From assembly GCF_001421665.1 (NCBI RefSeq), contig NZ_LMKV01000002.1, positions 102,370 through 166,369 on the forward strand: 64,000 nt of DNA, read 5' to 3'. Source of the DNA: Sphingobium sp. Leaf26. GTDB taxonomy: Bacteria; Pseudomonadota; Alphaproteobacteria; Sphingomonadales; Sphingomonadaceae. The notes under the pieces were generated by a model. That model saw nothing but the letters and a program-made list of their open reading frames with translations. It was not told the origin of the DNA and ran no database searches. Below, one piece after another: positions 44,528 through 54,281 of the stretch. Both the position numbers and the translations under genes were made by a program. Positions within the stretch are counted from its first letter, which is position 1. Each line of letters begins with the position of its first letter.

Positions 44528-44710
44528 GGTCGTCGCCAGTCCTTTTCTTGGCGGGACGTTACCCGCTCTCGCATCCTAAGCAGGATGTCTTGCTCGCCCC
44601 CGCCTGTCGGGAGCGCTGCGATCCTATCGCAATTGCGAAGGGGCGTCCATGCCGCAGATGCGAATTGGCAAAAGTTCAGCAAACGATTGACAACTCCTTC
44701 GCAAATCCCG

Positions 44711-46081
44711 TCAATCCTTGCCTTCGGTGATACCGAGCAGCTTGAGTTTGCGGTGCAGCGCGGAGCGTTCCATGCCGATGAAGGTCGCCGTGCGTGAAAT
44801 ATTGCCGGAGAAGCGGCGAATCTGGATGCGCAGATATTCGCGCTCGAAACTCTCGCGCGCCTCTCGCAGCGGCGCACCCATGATCGCGGATTGACCCATC
44901 CCCTCCCCGCCACCGCCGCTGGTGAGTTCGGCGGGCAGCATGTCCAGTTCGATCCGGCCGATCCGGTCCCCCGGCGCCAGGATCATCGTTCGCTCAATGA
45001 CGTTGCGCAACTGGCGCACATTGCCCGGCCATTCATTGGCCTGCAAAGCGGCCATCGCGTCGCTGGCGATTTCGGGCGGCGGCACCCGGCGTTCGGCGGC
45101 GAAGCGGGCCAGATAATGTTCGACCAGCGGCGGAATATCGTCGCGTCGTTCCGACAACGGCGGGATGGCCAGCGGCACGACATTGAGCCGGTAGAAAAGA
45201 TCCTCGCGGAAACGCCGTTCTTCGATTTCGCCCGCCAGATTGAGCGCGGTCGAGGAGATGACGCGGACGTCCACCTTCACCTGCCGCTGGCCACCGACGC
45301 GCGTAAAGCTCTGATCGGTCAGGACGCGCAAAATCTTGCCCTGGGTCGTGATCGGCATGTCGGCGATTTCATCGAGATAGAGCGTGCCGCCGTGCGACTG
45401 CTCCAGGAAACCGGGGCGCACGAGGCCGCTGGTGTCTTCGACGCCGAACAGTTCTTCTTCCACCCGGTCCGGGTCCATGCGCGCGGCAGCGACGATGATG
45501 AAGGGTGAGTCGGCCCGGCCGCTCCAACTGTGGAGCATGCGCGCGGCGACTTCCTTGCCGACGCCAGCAGGGCCGGAGATGAGGACACGGCTACCGGTGC
45601 CGGCGACCTTCTTGATCGTAGCGCGCACGCCGTTGATCGACGCCGATGTGCCGGTCAGTTCGTCATCCTGGCCGAAGCGGGCGCGCAGCACCTGATTTTC
45701 GCGCCGCAGCCGTTCGGTCTCCGTTGCGCGGGCGACGAGATGGAGCAGGCGATCGGCTTCGAAAGGCTTTTCGATGAAGTCGGCCGCGCCCTTGCGGATC
45801 GCGGCGACCGCCGTGTCGATATTGCCATGGCCGGAGATCATCAGCACGGGGACGGTCGGATCGCGCCGCTTGATTTCATCGAGCAGTTCCAGCCCGTCCA
45901 TGCGGGAGCCTTGCAACCAGACGTCGAGCAGGACCAGCGAGGGGCGCCGGTTGTCCAGCGCCTCGATCGCGCTGTCGCTGTTGGCGGCGGTCCGCGTGGT
46001 GAAACCTTCATCTTCCAGCACGCCCGCGACCAGATCGCGAATGTCCTCTTCATCGTCGACAATCAGAATATCAAGCGCCAT
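44711..46081 (-). CDS. ntrX: NtrX response regulator
   Basis: 456 residues: receiver (DILIVDDEEDIRDLV, Asp in LVLLDVWLQ), AAA+ domain and Fis-type HTH (SGNISRTATFIGMERSALHRKL). The AAA+ domain has the P-loop GPAGVGKEVAARML, but the sigma54-contact loop reads VEDTSGLVRPGF where NtrC has GAFTGA, as known for NtrX. So it likely does not activate sigma54 directly. Overlaps ntrY by 11 nt. Controls respiration, nitrogen and envelope genes in relatives. Confidence 0.93.
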   Translation of the reverse strand: MALDILIVDDEEDIRDLVAGVLEDEGFTTRTAANSDSAIEALDNRRPSLVLLDVWLQGSRMDGLELLDEIKRRDPTVPVLMISGHGNIDTAVAAIRKGAADFIEKPFEADRLLHLVARATETERLRRENQVLRARFGQDDELTGTSASINGVRATIKKVAGTGSRVLISGPAGVGKEVAARMLHSWSGRADSPFIIVAAARMDPDRVEEELFGVEDTSGLVRPGFLEQSHGGTLYLDEIADMPITTQGKILRVLTDQSFTRVGGQRQVKVDVRVISSTALNLAGEIEERRFREDLFYRLNVVPLAIPPLSERRDDIPPLVEHYLARFAAERRVPPPEIASDAMAALQANEWPGNVRQLRNVIERTMILAPGDRIGRIELDMLPAELTSGGGGEGMGQSAIMGAPLREARESFEREYLRIQIRRFSGNISRTATFIGMERSALHRKLKLLGITEGKD

Positions 46082-48326
46082 TGGCCGTCACTTTTCCTTT
46101 TGGGAGGGCAATAACCTGCCCCTCTTCCATTTTTTCGAGCGCCCCTGCGGCGAAGCGCAATGTCACGCATGCGCCTCCCCCCTGTGCATCGTCGAAGCGA
46201 ATCTCCCCCAGATGCTCCTCGACAATCTTCTTGACGATGGCGAGGCCAAGGCCAGTCCCCTTGGACCGCGTCGTCATATAAGGTTCCAATATCCGGTCGC
46301 GTTCGGGCGGCAAGCCGATGCCATCGTCCCGGACCGTGATGATGATGTCTTCGCCCGCCTGATGGAGCGCCATGCGGACATGGCCGCGCGACCCTTCACT
46401 TTCAGAAACCGGCTTTTGTTCAATGGATTCCACGGCATTCTTGACGATATTCGTCAGGGCCTGCCCCAATTGCCGGCGGTCGCACACCATGTCCAGATCG
46501 GGCAGGTCCGCGTCATATTCGAAGCGGATGTCCGGGTGCGCGACTTCATGCAGGAACAGGGCATGGCGGGCAATGTCGCCCACCGCCTCCCGCCGGAAGA
46601 CCGGCTTGGGCATGCGGGCGAAGGAGGAAAATTCGTCGACGATGCGGCGCAGGTCGCCCACCTGGCGGACGATCGTGCCGGTCAGCCGGGTGAAGGTCGC
46701 CTTGTCGCTCGTCACTTCGCCGGCATAGCGGCGCTGGAGACGCTCGGCCGCAAGCTGGATCGGAGTCAGCGGGTTCTTGATCTCATGCGCGATGCGGCGG
46801 GCAACGTCGGACCAGGCGGCGCGACGCTGGTCGGATAATTGCTGGGTGATATCGTCGAAGGTCAGGATGTGGCGCGATGCGTCCTGCGAGCGCTTGACTG
46901 CCAAGGTACGCAGGTCGCCATGGGCACGGACCTGAACGATCCCCGCGCTGTCCTCCGACGCGATGAATTCGGCGAGTTCGGGCGACACTTTGAGCAGCGG
47001 GCGGCCGACCGGATCATCCCCCTCATCGACCAGGATCGCGGCCGCCGAACTGTTGAGCAACTGCACCACGCCGTCGAAATCGACGGACAGCACGCCAGCA
47101 CTGACGCCGGACAGGATCGCCTCGATAAAGGCGCGCCGTTCGTCCAACTGGCTGTTGGCGGCGACCAACGCGCCGGTCTGCGCCTCTAGCCGCTGGGTCA
47201 TGCGGTTGAAGGCGGCCGCCAGCGTGCCGATCTCATCGCGCGACTTGTGGCCGGTGACGCGCGCCGACAGGTCGCCCGCCGTGATCCGCCGCGCCGCCGT
47301 CACCAGTTCGTTCACCGGCCGCACCATCCAGTCCGCCACCGCCAGCGCGATATAGACGGCGATGCCGACCAGCAGCAGCGACCCGACGAACAAGGCGATG
47401 TTGAAGCGCAACTGAAGCGCGCGGGACTGCGCCGCGAACAGGTCGTAATCGGACAGCACTTTCTGCGCGCGCGCGACGTTCGAGAAGGAGGAACTGTCCG
47501 CGTTGCGCGAAGCGTAGAGATAGACTTTCGAGCCGGGATAAAGGAGCGTCACCGCGTCGATCTGGTTATTGCGGGTCTGGACGACGATCGTCTCCCCCTC
47601 ACCCAGCCGCTTGACGACTTCGGGCGTCAGCTTGTCGGTGGCAGGGCGATTTTCGGGGTCGACGGTGGCGGCGGTGCGGGCGATGCCGTCCTTGCCCAAC
47701 TCGATGATCGCGGCCCGGCTGAGCTTGCGACTGACCACCTGATACAGGACATATTCGGCAAAACGCGGGCTGTTGACCTGGGAATTCAGCAATTCCCTGC
47801 GCAGGTCGCTCGACATGGTCACCGTCTCGTCGCCGACTTCGCGCAAATTCTGTTCATAATAGCCGCGCGCCAGATCGCTCGCATTCTGGAGCATGTTGCG
47901 CGCGCTGTCCGAGAACCAGAATTGCACGCCATATTGGAACAGCAGCGAGGCGAAGATGACGACCAGCAGCATCGGCACGCTGGCGACGATCGAAAAGATG
48001 GCGACGAGGCGAACGTGCAACTGGCCGTCGCTGCCGATGGCGGACTGGGCGGCGCGCCGCTTGGCCACCCGCCGCCCCAGCAGCATCAGCAGCGCAATCG
48101 CCGGGACCAGATTGGCCACCAGCAGCAGCGCAACGATGGGCGGCGTCAGCAGCGTGTAGGACTGGCCATTGCCCGAAAGCATATAATAGGTGAGGCCGGC
48201 CATGCCCAGGAACAGGGCCAGCGTGAACGCCTCGACCAAAGCCGCCAGACGCCCGTGGCGCAGGAAGGCCGGCAATTGCCGCCGCCATGCCGGTGCCCTT
48301 TTGGGCAATGTCGTCGCGCCACTCAT
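46071..48326 (-). CDS. ntrY: NtrY sensor histidine kinase
   Basis: About 751 residues from the ATG at 48326. Four membrane segments in the first 300 residues (for example ALFLGMAGLTYYML, IFSIVASVPMLLVVIFASLLF and IALFVGSLLLVGIAVYIAL), then HAMP, PAS, the H-box [17 protein letters not shown] and ATPase motifs (DGIGLPPERDRILEPYMTT, GTGLGLAIVKKI). Phosphorylates NtrX. The signal is not known with certainty. Confidence 0.93.
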   Translation of the reverse strand: MSGATTLPKRAPAWRRQLPAFLRHGRLAALVEAFTLALFLGMAGLTYYMLSGNGQSYTLLTPPIVALLLVANLVPAIALLMLLGRRVAKRRAAQSAIGSDGQLHVRLVAIFSIVASVPMLLVVIFASLLFQYGVQFWFSDSARNMLQNASDLARGYYEQNLREVGDETVTMSSDLRRELLNSQVNSPRFAEYVLYQVVSRKLSRAAIIELGKDGIARTAATVDPENRPATDKLTPEVVKRLGEGETIVVQTRNNQIDAVTLLYPGSKVYLYASRNADSSSFSNVARAQKVLSDYDLFAAQSRALQLRFNIALFVGSLLLVGIAVYIALAVADWMVRPVNELVTAARRITAGDLSARVTGHKSRDEIGTLAAAFNRMTQRLEAQTGALVAANSQLDERRAFIEAILSGVSAGVLSVDFDGVVQLLNSSAAAILVDEGDDPVGRPLLKVSPELAEFIASEDSAGIVQVRAHGDLRTLAVKRSQDASRHILTFDDITQQLSDQRRAAWSDVARRIAHEIKNPLTPIQLAAERLQRRYAGEVTSDKATFTRLTGTIVRQVGDLRRIVDEFSSFARMPKPVFRREAVGDIARHALFLHEVAHPDIRFEYDADLPDLDMVCDRRQLGQALTNIVKNAVESIEQKPVSESEGSRGHVRMALHQAGEDIIITVRDDGIGLPPERDRILEPYMTTRSKGTGLGLAIVKKIVEEHLGEIRFDDAQGGGACVTLRFAAGALEKMEEGQVIALPKGKVTANGA

Positions 48327-48425
48327 CGTGGCTTTGTTACAACAAGGACCGTGCCCGTTCAAACACAGTATTTGATTAAAACCCTGTCGCTGGTCGACGC
48401 AGACCGTCGGTTCGTCCCGGCAAAG

Positions 48426-48467
48426 GATTGATCGGCGGATGGACAGTCCGCCTGATCCCGATCAATC
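48426..48467. promoter_or_regulatory. Stem-loop between ntrC and ntrY
   Basis: GATTGATC (48426-48433) pairs with GATCAATC (48460-48467), and an inner GGCGGA/TCCGCC stem encloses TGGACAG. It overlaps the ntrC stop and has no T-run. It may attenuate or process the transcript between the two pairs of ntr genes. Confidence 0.4.
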
Positions 48468-49907
48468 GTTGAGCCGCAACTGCATCGGGTCCAGCCCATA
48501 GTCGGTCAGTTTCTTGCGCAGCGTGTTGCGATTGATGCCCAGCAGACCGGCCGCGCGGATCTGGTTGCCATCGACGCTGGAGAGCACTTCCTGCAAGAGG
48601 ATCGGTTCGACCACGGCCAGCAGATCGTCATGCAGGGCGCGGTTGGGCTGGGCGAAGCCGACGCCCAATTGCCGCCTGGCCCATTCACGCACGGCATGGG
48701 CCAGTTGGTCGGCAGGCGCGGCATGATCGGCCGGCACTGCGTCCAGCGGCAGCATGTGGCGCAAAATCTCCGCCGTGATGACATTTTCACGGCTCAGCAC
48801 CGACAGGCGCTGCATCAGGTTTTGCAGTTCGCGCACGTTGCCCGGCCAGTGATAGGCCATCAGCAGTTGCGCCGCGTCATCCGCCAAAGCCTTGCGCGGC
48901 AGGCCGTCCTGCGCAGCGCGCTCCATGAAGTGGCGGGCGAGCAGGATCACATCCTCGCGCCGCTCCCGCAGCGCCGGCAGCGCAATCGGCACGACGTTGA
49001 GGCGATAATAGAGATCCTGGCGGAAGCGACCGTCCTCGATCAGCAGGGGTAGATCCTTGTTGGTCGCGGCGATGATGCGGACATTGACCCGCACCGGCTT
49101 CGACCCGCCGACCGTGGTGACTTCGCCGGACTGGAGTACGCGCAGCAGGCGGGTCTGCGCCTCCATCGGCATGTCGCCGATTTCGTCCAGAAACAGCGTG
49201 CCGCCCTGCGCCTGCTCGAATTTGCCGGCAGTGCGGGCATGGGCGCCGGTGAAGGCGCCCTTTTCATAGCCGAACAGTTCCGCCTCGATCAGTTCGCGCG
49301 GAATCGCCGCCATGTTGATCGCGACGAACGGCTTGGTGCGGCGCTGGCCCAGGCTGTGGATCGCTTCGGCCACCAGTTCCTTGCCGGTACCCGATTCGCC
49401 CAGGACCAATATGGACAGGTCATTGGACAGGACGCGCGCAATGGTGCGGTAGACCTCCTGCATCGCCGGCGACCGGCCGACCAGCGGCAGGCCGTCATGC
49501 GGCAAGCCAGGTTCGCCGTCCTGCACTTCCGCGCTCTGCCGGGTACCGAGTGCGTCGGACACGGCGCGGGTCAGTTCGTTGAGGTCGAAGGGCTTGGGCA
49601 GATATTCGAACGCGCCCTTCTCCGTGGCGCGGATCGCGGTGTTGAGCGTGTTCTGTGCCGACAGGATGATGACGTTGAGGTCAGGGCGCCCGGCAATGAT
49701 GTCCGCAACGCCATCCAGCCCGTCGCCATCCGGCAACATGACGTCGGTGATCAGGATGTCGGGCGCGAAACTGTCCATCAGGGCACTGCGTTCACGGATG
49801 GAGGCGGCGGTCTTCACCTTGTGCCCCTGCCGCCGCAGCGCTTCGCCCACCACCACGCAAATGGCAGGATCGTCATCGACGACCAATATGGTGCCCGTCG
49901 CCGCCAT
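48462..49907 (-). CDS. ntrC: NtrC nitrogen regulator
   Basis: About 481 residues. Receiver with Asp in DILITDVMLPDG, AAA+ with GESGTGKE, the sigma54-contact GAFTGA (YEKGAFTGAHART) and LDEIGDMP Walker B, and Fis HTH GNQIRAAGLLGINRNTLRKKL. The ATG at 49907 overlaps the ntrB stop (TGATG); an upstream in-frame start at 49919 is less likely. Activates sigma54 genes under nitrogen limitation. Confidence 0.95.
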   Translation of the reverse strand: MAATGTILVVDDDPAICVVVGEALRRQGHKVKTAASIRERSALMDSFAPDILITDVMLPDGDGLDGVADIIAGRPDLNVIILSAQNTLNTAIRATEKGAFEYLPKPFDLNELTRAVSDALGTRQSAEVQDGEPGLPHDGLPLVGRSPAMQEVYRTIARVLSNDLSILVLGESGTGKELVAEAIHSLGQRRTKPFVAINMAAIPRELIEAELFGYEKGAFTGAHARTAGKFEQAQGGTLFLDEIGDMPMEAQTRLLRVLQSGEVTTVGGSKPVRVNVRIIAATNKDLPLLIEDGRFRQDLYYRLNVVPIALPALRERREDVILLARHFMERAAQDGLPRKALADDAAQLLMAYHWPGNVRELQNLMQRLSVLSRENVITAEILRHMLPLDAVPADHAAPADQLAHAVREWARRQLGVGFAQPNRALHDDLLAVVEPILLQEVLSSVDGNQIRAAGLLGINRNTLRKKLTDYGLDPMQLRLND

Positions 49908-51016
49908 CAGCCCATGCACATCGGCAGGAGGATGCGGAAAGTGGATTCGCCCGCCTCTGTATCGCGCGAATATTGGACGAAACCGCTCATGTCGCGGACC
50001 AGCTTGTCGACCAGCGCGAGGCCGAGGCCCTGCCCGTCCCGCTTGCCGGTGATGAAGGGGTTGAACAGATGGTCGAGAATATGTTCAGGTACGCCAGGTC
50101 CATTGTCGATGACGAGAATTTCGATCGGCAGCACCGCGCTGCCCTTGCCGCCGCCCACCACGACGGACACGCCGTGACGGAAGGCTGTCTCCACTCGAAT
50201 TCTAGGTTCATCCATATATTCAAGCGCTTCTGCCGCATTCTTGAGCAAATTTATCATCACCTGCACCAGCGCGTCATCATTGATATTGGCGAATGGCAAT
50301 GATGGATCATAATGCTTTATGATCTTTATATTTTTTGCAAATCCGGCTGCGGCAATCCCGGCTGCCCGGTCAATCAGCGGATAGATGTTGCCGGCATGGC
50401 ATTCCAGCGTTCGGTCGGTGGTGAAATCCTGCATCCGGTCGATCAGTGCGGCGATCCTGTCCACCTCATTGCAGATCAACTGGGTCAACGCGGAATCACG
50501 GCCACCCTGGCTGGATTCCAGAAGTTGCGCGGCGCCACGGATGCCCGACAGCGGGTTCTTGATCTCATGCGCCAGGATCGCAGCGGCGCCCATGGCCGAT
50601 CGGGCGCCGCCGGCCGAGCCGCGATGGCCGATCTTGCGCGCCTGACTCTGGGCATGAAGCGACACGACCCGCCAGCCGTCATGATCCACGATCGGCGAGA
50701 TCATCAGATCGACCTCCATCTCGGCGGTGCGGCCGGCATGGACCTTGATGTCATAGGCTGCGATCGGCTTGTTACTGTGCCAGATGTCGAAACGCGCACC
50801 CGCCTCCGCTATGCGGATGGTGCGGGCCACATCGCTGCCCACGATCGCCGACCGCGCCATGTTGAGCAGTGTTTCGGCCCGCACATTGGCTTCGGCGATA
50901 TGATTGTCCGGCCGCACGAGCAAGGTCGCCACCGGCAGCGCCGTCATCTGTTCGGTCAGCGAAGGCCCGTCCTGCACCATGCGAAGCGGCGGGACGGTCG
51001 TCAGCAGGTTCGTCAT
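49907..51016 (-). CDS. ntrB: NtrB sensor histidine kinase
   Basis: 369 residues, soluble: PAS domain ([21 protein letters not shown]), H-box [20 protein letters not shown]-box and G-box [18 protein letters not shown] with [11 protein letters not shown]. Phosphorylates or dephosphorylates NtrC under PII control. Its start overlaps the dusB stop (ATGA). Confidence 0.95.
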   Translation of the reverse strand: MTNLLTTVPPLRMVQDGPSLTEQMTALPVATLLVRPDNHIAEANVRAETLLNMARSAIVGSDVARTIRIAEAGARFDIWHSNKPIAAYDIKVHAGRTAEMEVDLMISPIVDHDGWRVVSLHAQSQARKIGHRGSAGGARSAMGAAAILAHEIKNPLSGIRGAAQLLESSQGGRDSALTQLICNEVDRIAALIDRMQDFTTDRTLECHAGNIYPLIDRAAGIAAAGFAKNIKIIKHYDPSLPFANINDDALVQVMINLLKNAAEALEYMDEPRIRVETAFRHGVSVVVGGGKGSAVLPIEILVIDNGPGVPEHILDHLFNPFITGKRDGQGLGLALVDKLVRDMSGFVQYSRDTEAGESTFRILLPMCMG

Positions 51017-52050
51017 GCAGCCTTGCGCAGCGCGGCGGCACGCAGCGCATCCGCGTCGAGGCCGCTGGCAATGAGCGGCTCGTAGAAGCGCGCCAGCATG
51101 TCCAGCACCACATCGGCATCAGGCTGCTGGTTCACGGCATTGCGGAACTCGGCCGAACCGGTCAGCCCCTTGGTGTACCAGCCGATATGCTTGCGCGCCA
51201 TATTGACGCCAGTATGCCTGTCATAATGTTCAAGCATCGCGTGATAATGCTCTACGATAACGCGATATTGTTCTTCCAGCGATGGATCGGGCAGGCGGGT
51301 TCCATCGGTCAGCCAGGCCATGACCTGACCGATCAGCCAAGGCCGGCCATAGGCACCGCGTCCGATCATCACCCCGTCCGCCCCGCTCTGTTCCAAAGCC
51401 GTTTCGGCATCCTCGATCGAGCAGATGTCGCCATTGACGATCACGGGCAGCTCGACCGCGTCCTTGACCGACTGCACGAAGGCCCAGTCGGCCGACCCCT
51501 TGTACATCTGGTTACGGGTGCGGCCATGGACGGTGATCAGCTTCGCTCCCAGATCCTCGGCGATATGGGCGAGTTCAGGAGCGTTGAGGCTGCTATGGTC
51601 CCAGCCCATGCGCATCTTGACGGTGACAGGCACATCGACAGCCTCCACCGTCGCCTTGATCAGCGACGCGGCCAGCGGCAGGTCGCGCATCAGCGCGCTG
51701 CCCGCATCGCCATTGACGACCTTCTTCACCGGGCAACCCATGTTGATGTCGATAATCGCCGCGCCGCGATCGGCATTCAGTTTCGCAGCATCGGCCATTT
51801 CCGTGGGCGAGCAGCCGGCAAGCTGCATCGACACCGGTTCCTCCAGCGGATGCCAGGCGGCCTTTTGCAGCGACTGGCGCGTTTCGCGGATCATCGCCGC
51901 CGACGCGATCATTTCCGTCACATTGAGGCCAGAACCGTAGCGGCGGACGAGCGTACGGAAGGGCATGTCAGTAACGCCGGTCATCGGTGCCAGCACAACC
52001 GGCATGTCGATGGTCACAGGACCGATGGAGATAGGAGAAAGGTTGCGCAT
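51013..52050 (-). CDS. dusB: tRNA-dihydrouridine synthase DusB
   Basis: 345 residues, FMN TIM barrel. [22 protein letters not shown], the catalytic Cys in [44 protein letters not shown] and [17 protein letters not shown]. Reduces uridine in tRNA D loops. Its place in front of ntrBC is widely conserved in alphaproteobacteria and fits co-transcription. Confidence 0.95.
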   Translation of the reverse strand: MRNLSPISIGPVTIDMPVVLAPMTGVTDMPFRTLVRRYGSGLNVTEMIASAAMIRETRQSLQKAAWHPLEEPVSMQLAGCSPTEMADAAKLNADRGAAIIDINMGCPVKKVVNGDAGSALMRDLPLAASLIKATVEAVDVPVTVKMRMGWDHSSLNAPELAHIAEDLGAKLITVHGRTRNQMYKGSADWAFVQSVKDAVELPVIVNGDICSIEDAETALEQSGADGVMIGRGAYGRPWLIGQVMAWLTDGTRLPDPSLEEQYRVIVEHYHAMLEHYDRHTGVNMARKHIGWYTKGLTGSAEFRNAVNQQPDADVVLDMLARFYEPLIASGLDADALRAAALRKAA

Positions 52051-52162
52051 GATCTTGTTTCGAAATACTGCCTAAAAAACAGGCAGCCATTAGCGGAAAA
52101 TGGGTCGGACGGCAAGCCGCTCCCCCTTTCGGTCCGTCTCGCCACCCGCTATGCGCCGTGCC

Positions 52163-53332
52163 ATGACCTCCCATCACAAGATCGTCGCGCTGATCGTCGC
52201 TGCCGGCCAGGGCAGCCGTGCCGGCGGCGCCATTCCCAAACAGTTTCGCATGGTCGCCGGCAAGGCGGTGCTGGCCCATGCCCATGATGCCCTGACGGCC
52301 CATGGCGAGATCGACGCGATCCATATCGTGCTTGGCGAGGGGCAGGAGGCGCAGGTCCGCGCGCTGCTGGGCGATCGGGCCGCGACATTCGTTACCGGGG
52401 CCGATAGCCGGCGCGGGTCGGTGCGCGCGGGGCTGGAGGCGATCGCAGCCGCAGGTGGCGCAGATATCGTCCTGATCCATGACGCCGCCCGCCCTTTCCT
52501 ACCCCCAACCGTAATCGACCGCCTGCTCGGCGCGCTGGATAGCGCCATGGGCGCCACCCCTGCCCTGCCCGTCGCCGATACGCTGGTGCGCAGCGATGGC
52601 GACATGATGGGCGATGGCGTGGAGCGGGCCGGCCTGCACCGGGTACAGACGCCGCAGGCATTCCGCTTCGACGCCATATTGGCAGCGCACCGCGCGTGGG
52701 ACGAGAGCCGCGAGGCAACCGACGACGCGCAGATATTCAAGGCGTGGGGTCATGACGTCATGTTGGTGCAGGGCGATGAAAGGCTTGAGAAATTGACCTA
52801 TCCGCAGGATTTTGCCCGCGCCGAGACAACGCTTGCTACACCGCGCAGTACCCGCGTCGGCATGGGTTATGACGTCCACCGCCTCGCCCCGGACGAGGAA
52901 TTGTGGCTGGGCGGCATATTGGTTCCGCATGATCGGGGCCTTGCGGGCCATAGCGATGCCGATGTCGCACTCCATGCCATTGTCGACGCGATGCTCGGCG
53001 CGCTGGCGGAAGGGGATATCGGCAGCCATTTTCCGCCGTCCGACCCGCAATGGCGCGGCGCGGCGTCCGACCGCTTCCTGGCCTATGCCCGCGACCGGGT
53101 TGCGACACGTGACGGCGTCATCGACCATATCGACCTGACCATCATTTGCGAGGCGCCGAAGATCGGCCCGCATCGTGATGCCATGCGCGCGCGGATCGCG
53201 GAGATACTGGCGGTGCCGATCGACCGGGTTAGCGTGAAGGCGACGACGACCGAGCGCCTCGGCTTTGCCGGCCGGCGCGAAGGCATCGCCGCGCAGGCGG
53301 TTGCAACCCTGTCCCTTCCCGCGCTATCCTGA
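52163..53332 (+). CDS. ispDF: Bifunctional IspD/IspF (MEP isoprenoid pathway)
   Basis: About 389 residues. N-terminal cytidylyltransferase (IVAAGQGSRAGGAIPKQF, IHDAARPF, RVQTPQAFRF) and C-terminal MECDP synthase from about residue 230 (GMGYDVHRLAPDEELWLGG, AGHSDADVALHAIVDAMLGA, IGSHFPPSDPQWRG, VSVKATTTERLGFAGR). It performs steps 3 and 5 of the MEP pathway, as in other alphaproteobacteria. Start at 52163; an ATG at 52151 is also in frame. Confidence 0.95.
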   Translation: MTSHHKIVALIVAAGQGSRAGGAIPKQFRMVAGKAVLAHAHDALTAHGEIDAIHIVLGEGQEAQVRALLGDRAATFVTGADSRRGSVRAGLEAIAAAGGADIVLIHDAARPFLPPTVIDRLLGALDSAMGATPALPVADTLVRSDGDMMGDGVERAGLHRVQTPQAFRFDAILAAHRAWDESREATDDAQIFKAWGHDVMLVQGDERLEKLTYPQDFARAETTLATPRSTRVGMGYDVHRLAPDEELWLGGILVPHDRGLAGHSDADVALHAIVDAMLGALAEGDIGSHFPPSDPQWRGAASDRFLAYARDRVATRDGVIDHIDLTIICEAPKIGPHRDAMRARIAEILAVPIDRVSVKATTTERLGFAGRREGIAAQAVATLSLPALS

Positions 53333-53336
53333 CGTC

Positions 53337-53852
53337 ATGCAAGATACGATCCTGCCGGCCCAGTTGGTCGAACTCGCCGAAAAGGTCATCATCGCCAACC
53401 GGCGCGCCGGGCGCACGATTTCTGTGGCGGAAAGCTGCACCGGGGGCCTGGTGTCCGCCGCGCTCACCGAAATTGTGGGATCATCCGACGTATTCGACGC
53501 CGGATTTATCACCTATTCCAATGACATGAAGGCGGAACTTCTGAAAGTTTCGCATGATGTGCTGGACACGTTCGGCGCCGTGTCGATCGCCACGGCCTGG
53601 GCGATGGCGCAAGGTGCGCTCAAGAAAAGCCATTCCCATGTCGCGGTGGCCATCACCGGTATCGCCGGGCCGGGCGGCGGCAGCGAGCAGAAGCCGGTCG
53701 GCACCGTCGTCTTCGCCCGCGCCGAACGCGGCGCCCGCGCCGACAATGTCGTGGCCGACATGCGGCATTTCGAGAATAATGGCCGAGGTGGTGTGCGACT
53801 TCAGGCGGCGCTGTGCGCGCTGGAACTGCTGCTGCCCGAATCGGAAGGGTAG
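53337..53852 (+). CDS. CinA C-terminal-type nicotinamide-nucleotide amidohydrolase
   Basis: 171 residues. AESCTGGLVSAALTEIVGSSDVFDAGFITYS, then GALKKSHSHVAVAITGIAGPGGGSEQKPVGTV, match the CinA C-terminal domain (PncC), which deamidates NMN to NaMN in NAD recycling. The N-terminal COG1058 domain is absent, so it is the stand-alone form. Starts 5 bp after ispDF; its end overlaps the reversed next gene by 52 bp. Confidence 0.9.
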   Translation: MQDTILPAQLVELAEKVIIANRRAGRTISVAESCTGGLVSAALTEIVGSSDVFDAGFITYSNDMKAELLKVSHDVLDTFGAVSIATAWAMAQGALKKSHSHVAVAITGIAGPGGGSEQKPVGTVVFARAERGARADNVVADMRHFENNGRGGVRLQAALCALELLLPESEG

Positions 53853-54274
53853 AGATCGGCGGCGCGCGCCTCGAACGCGCCGATCATCTTGCGCAGCGCC
53901 TTGTCGAAAAACTGGCCCGCCAGCATTTCGAACAGCCGGTTCTTGAATTCGAACTCGACCTCGAAATCGACCAGCACCCCGCCCTGCCCATCGTCGCGGA
54001 ACTGCCATTCATTGTGCAGATGCTTGAGCGGGCCATCGAGATAATCGACCCGGACATGGTCGGGGCGATGCTTGTGGACGCGAGAGGTGAAGCTTTCCTT
54101 CACCCCCTTGAACCCCACGATCATGTCCGCGACCATTTCCGTCTCGCTGTCGGAGCGGACACGGATGGCGCTGATCCAGGGCAGGAACTGCGGGTAGGCG
54201 GCGACATCCGATACCAGATCGAACATCTGCGTCGGCGTGTAAGGCAGCCGGCGCGTTTCCTGATGCTTGGGCAT
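53801..54274 (-). CDS. Coq10/RatA-like START-domain protein
   Basis: 157 residues. RRLPYTPTQMFDLVSDVAAYPQFLPWISAIRV, then FTSRVHKHRPDHVRVDYLDGPLKHLHNEWQF and LFEMLAGQFFDKALRKMIGAFEARA, is the helix-grip ubiquinone-binding family (Coq10 in mitochondria, RatA in E. coli). Likely supports ubiquinone use in respiration. It starts 8 nt after the lipA stop, so both share a strand and probably a transcript. Confidence 0.85.
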   Translation of the reverse strand: MPKHQETRRLPYTPTQMFDLVSDVAAYPQFLPWISAIRVRSDSETEMVADMIVGFKGVKESFTSRVHKHRPDHVRVDYLDGPLKHLHNEWQFRDDGQGGVLVDFEVEFEFKNRLFEMLAGQFFDKALRKMIGAFEARAADLYPSDSGSSSSSAHSAA

Positions 54275-54281
54275 GGCGCGA

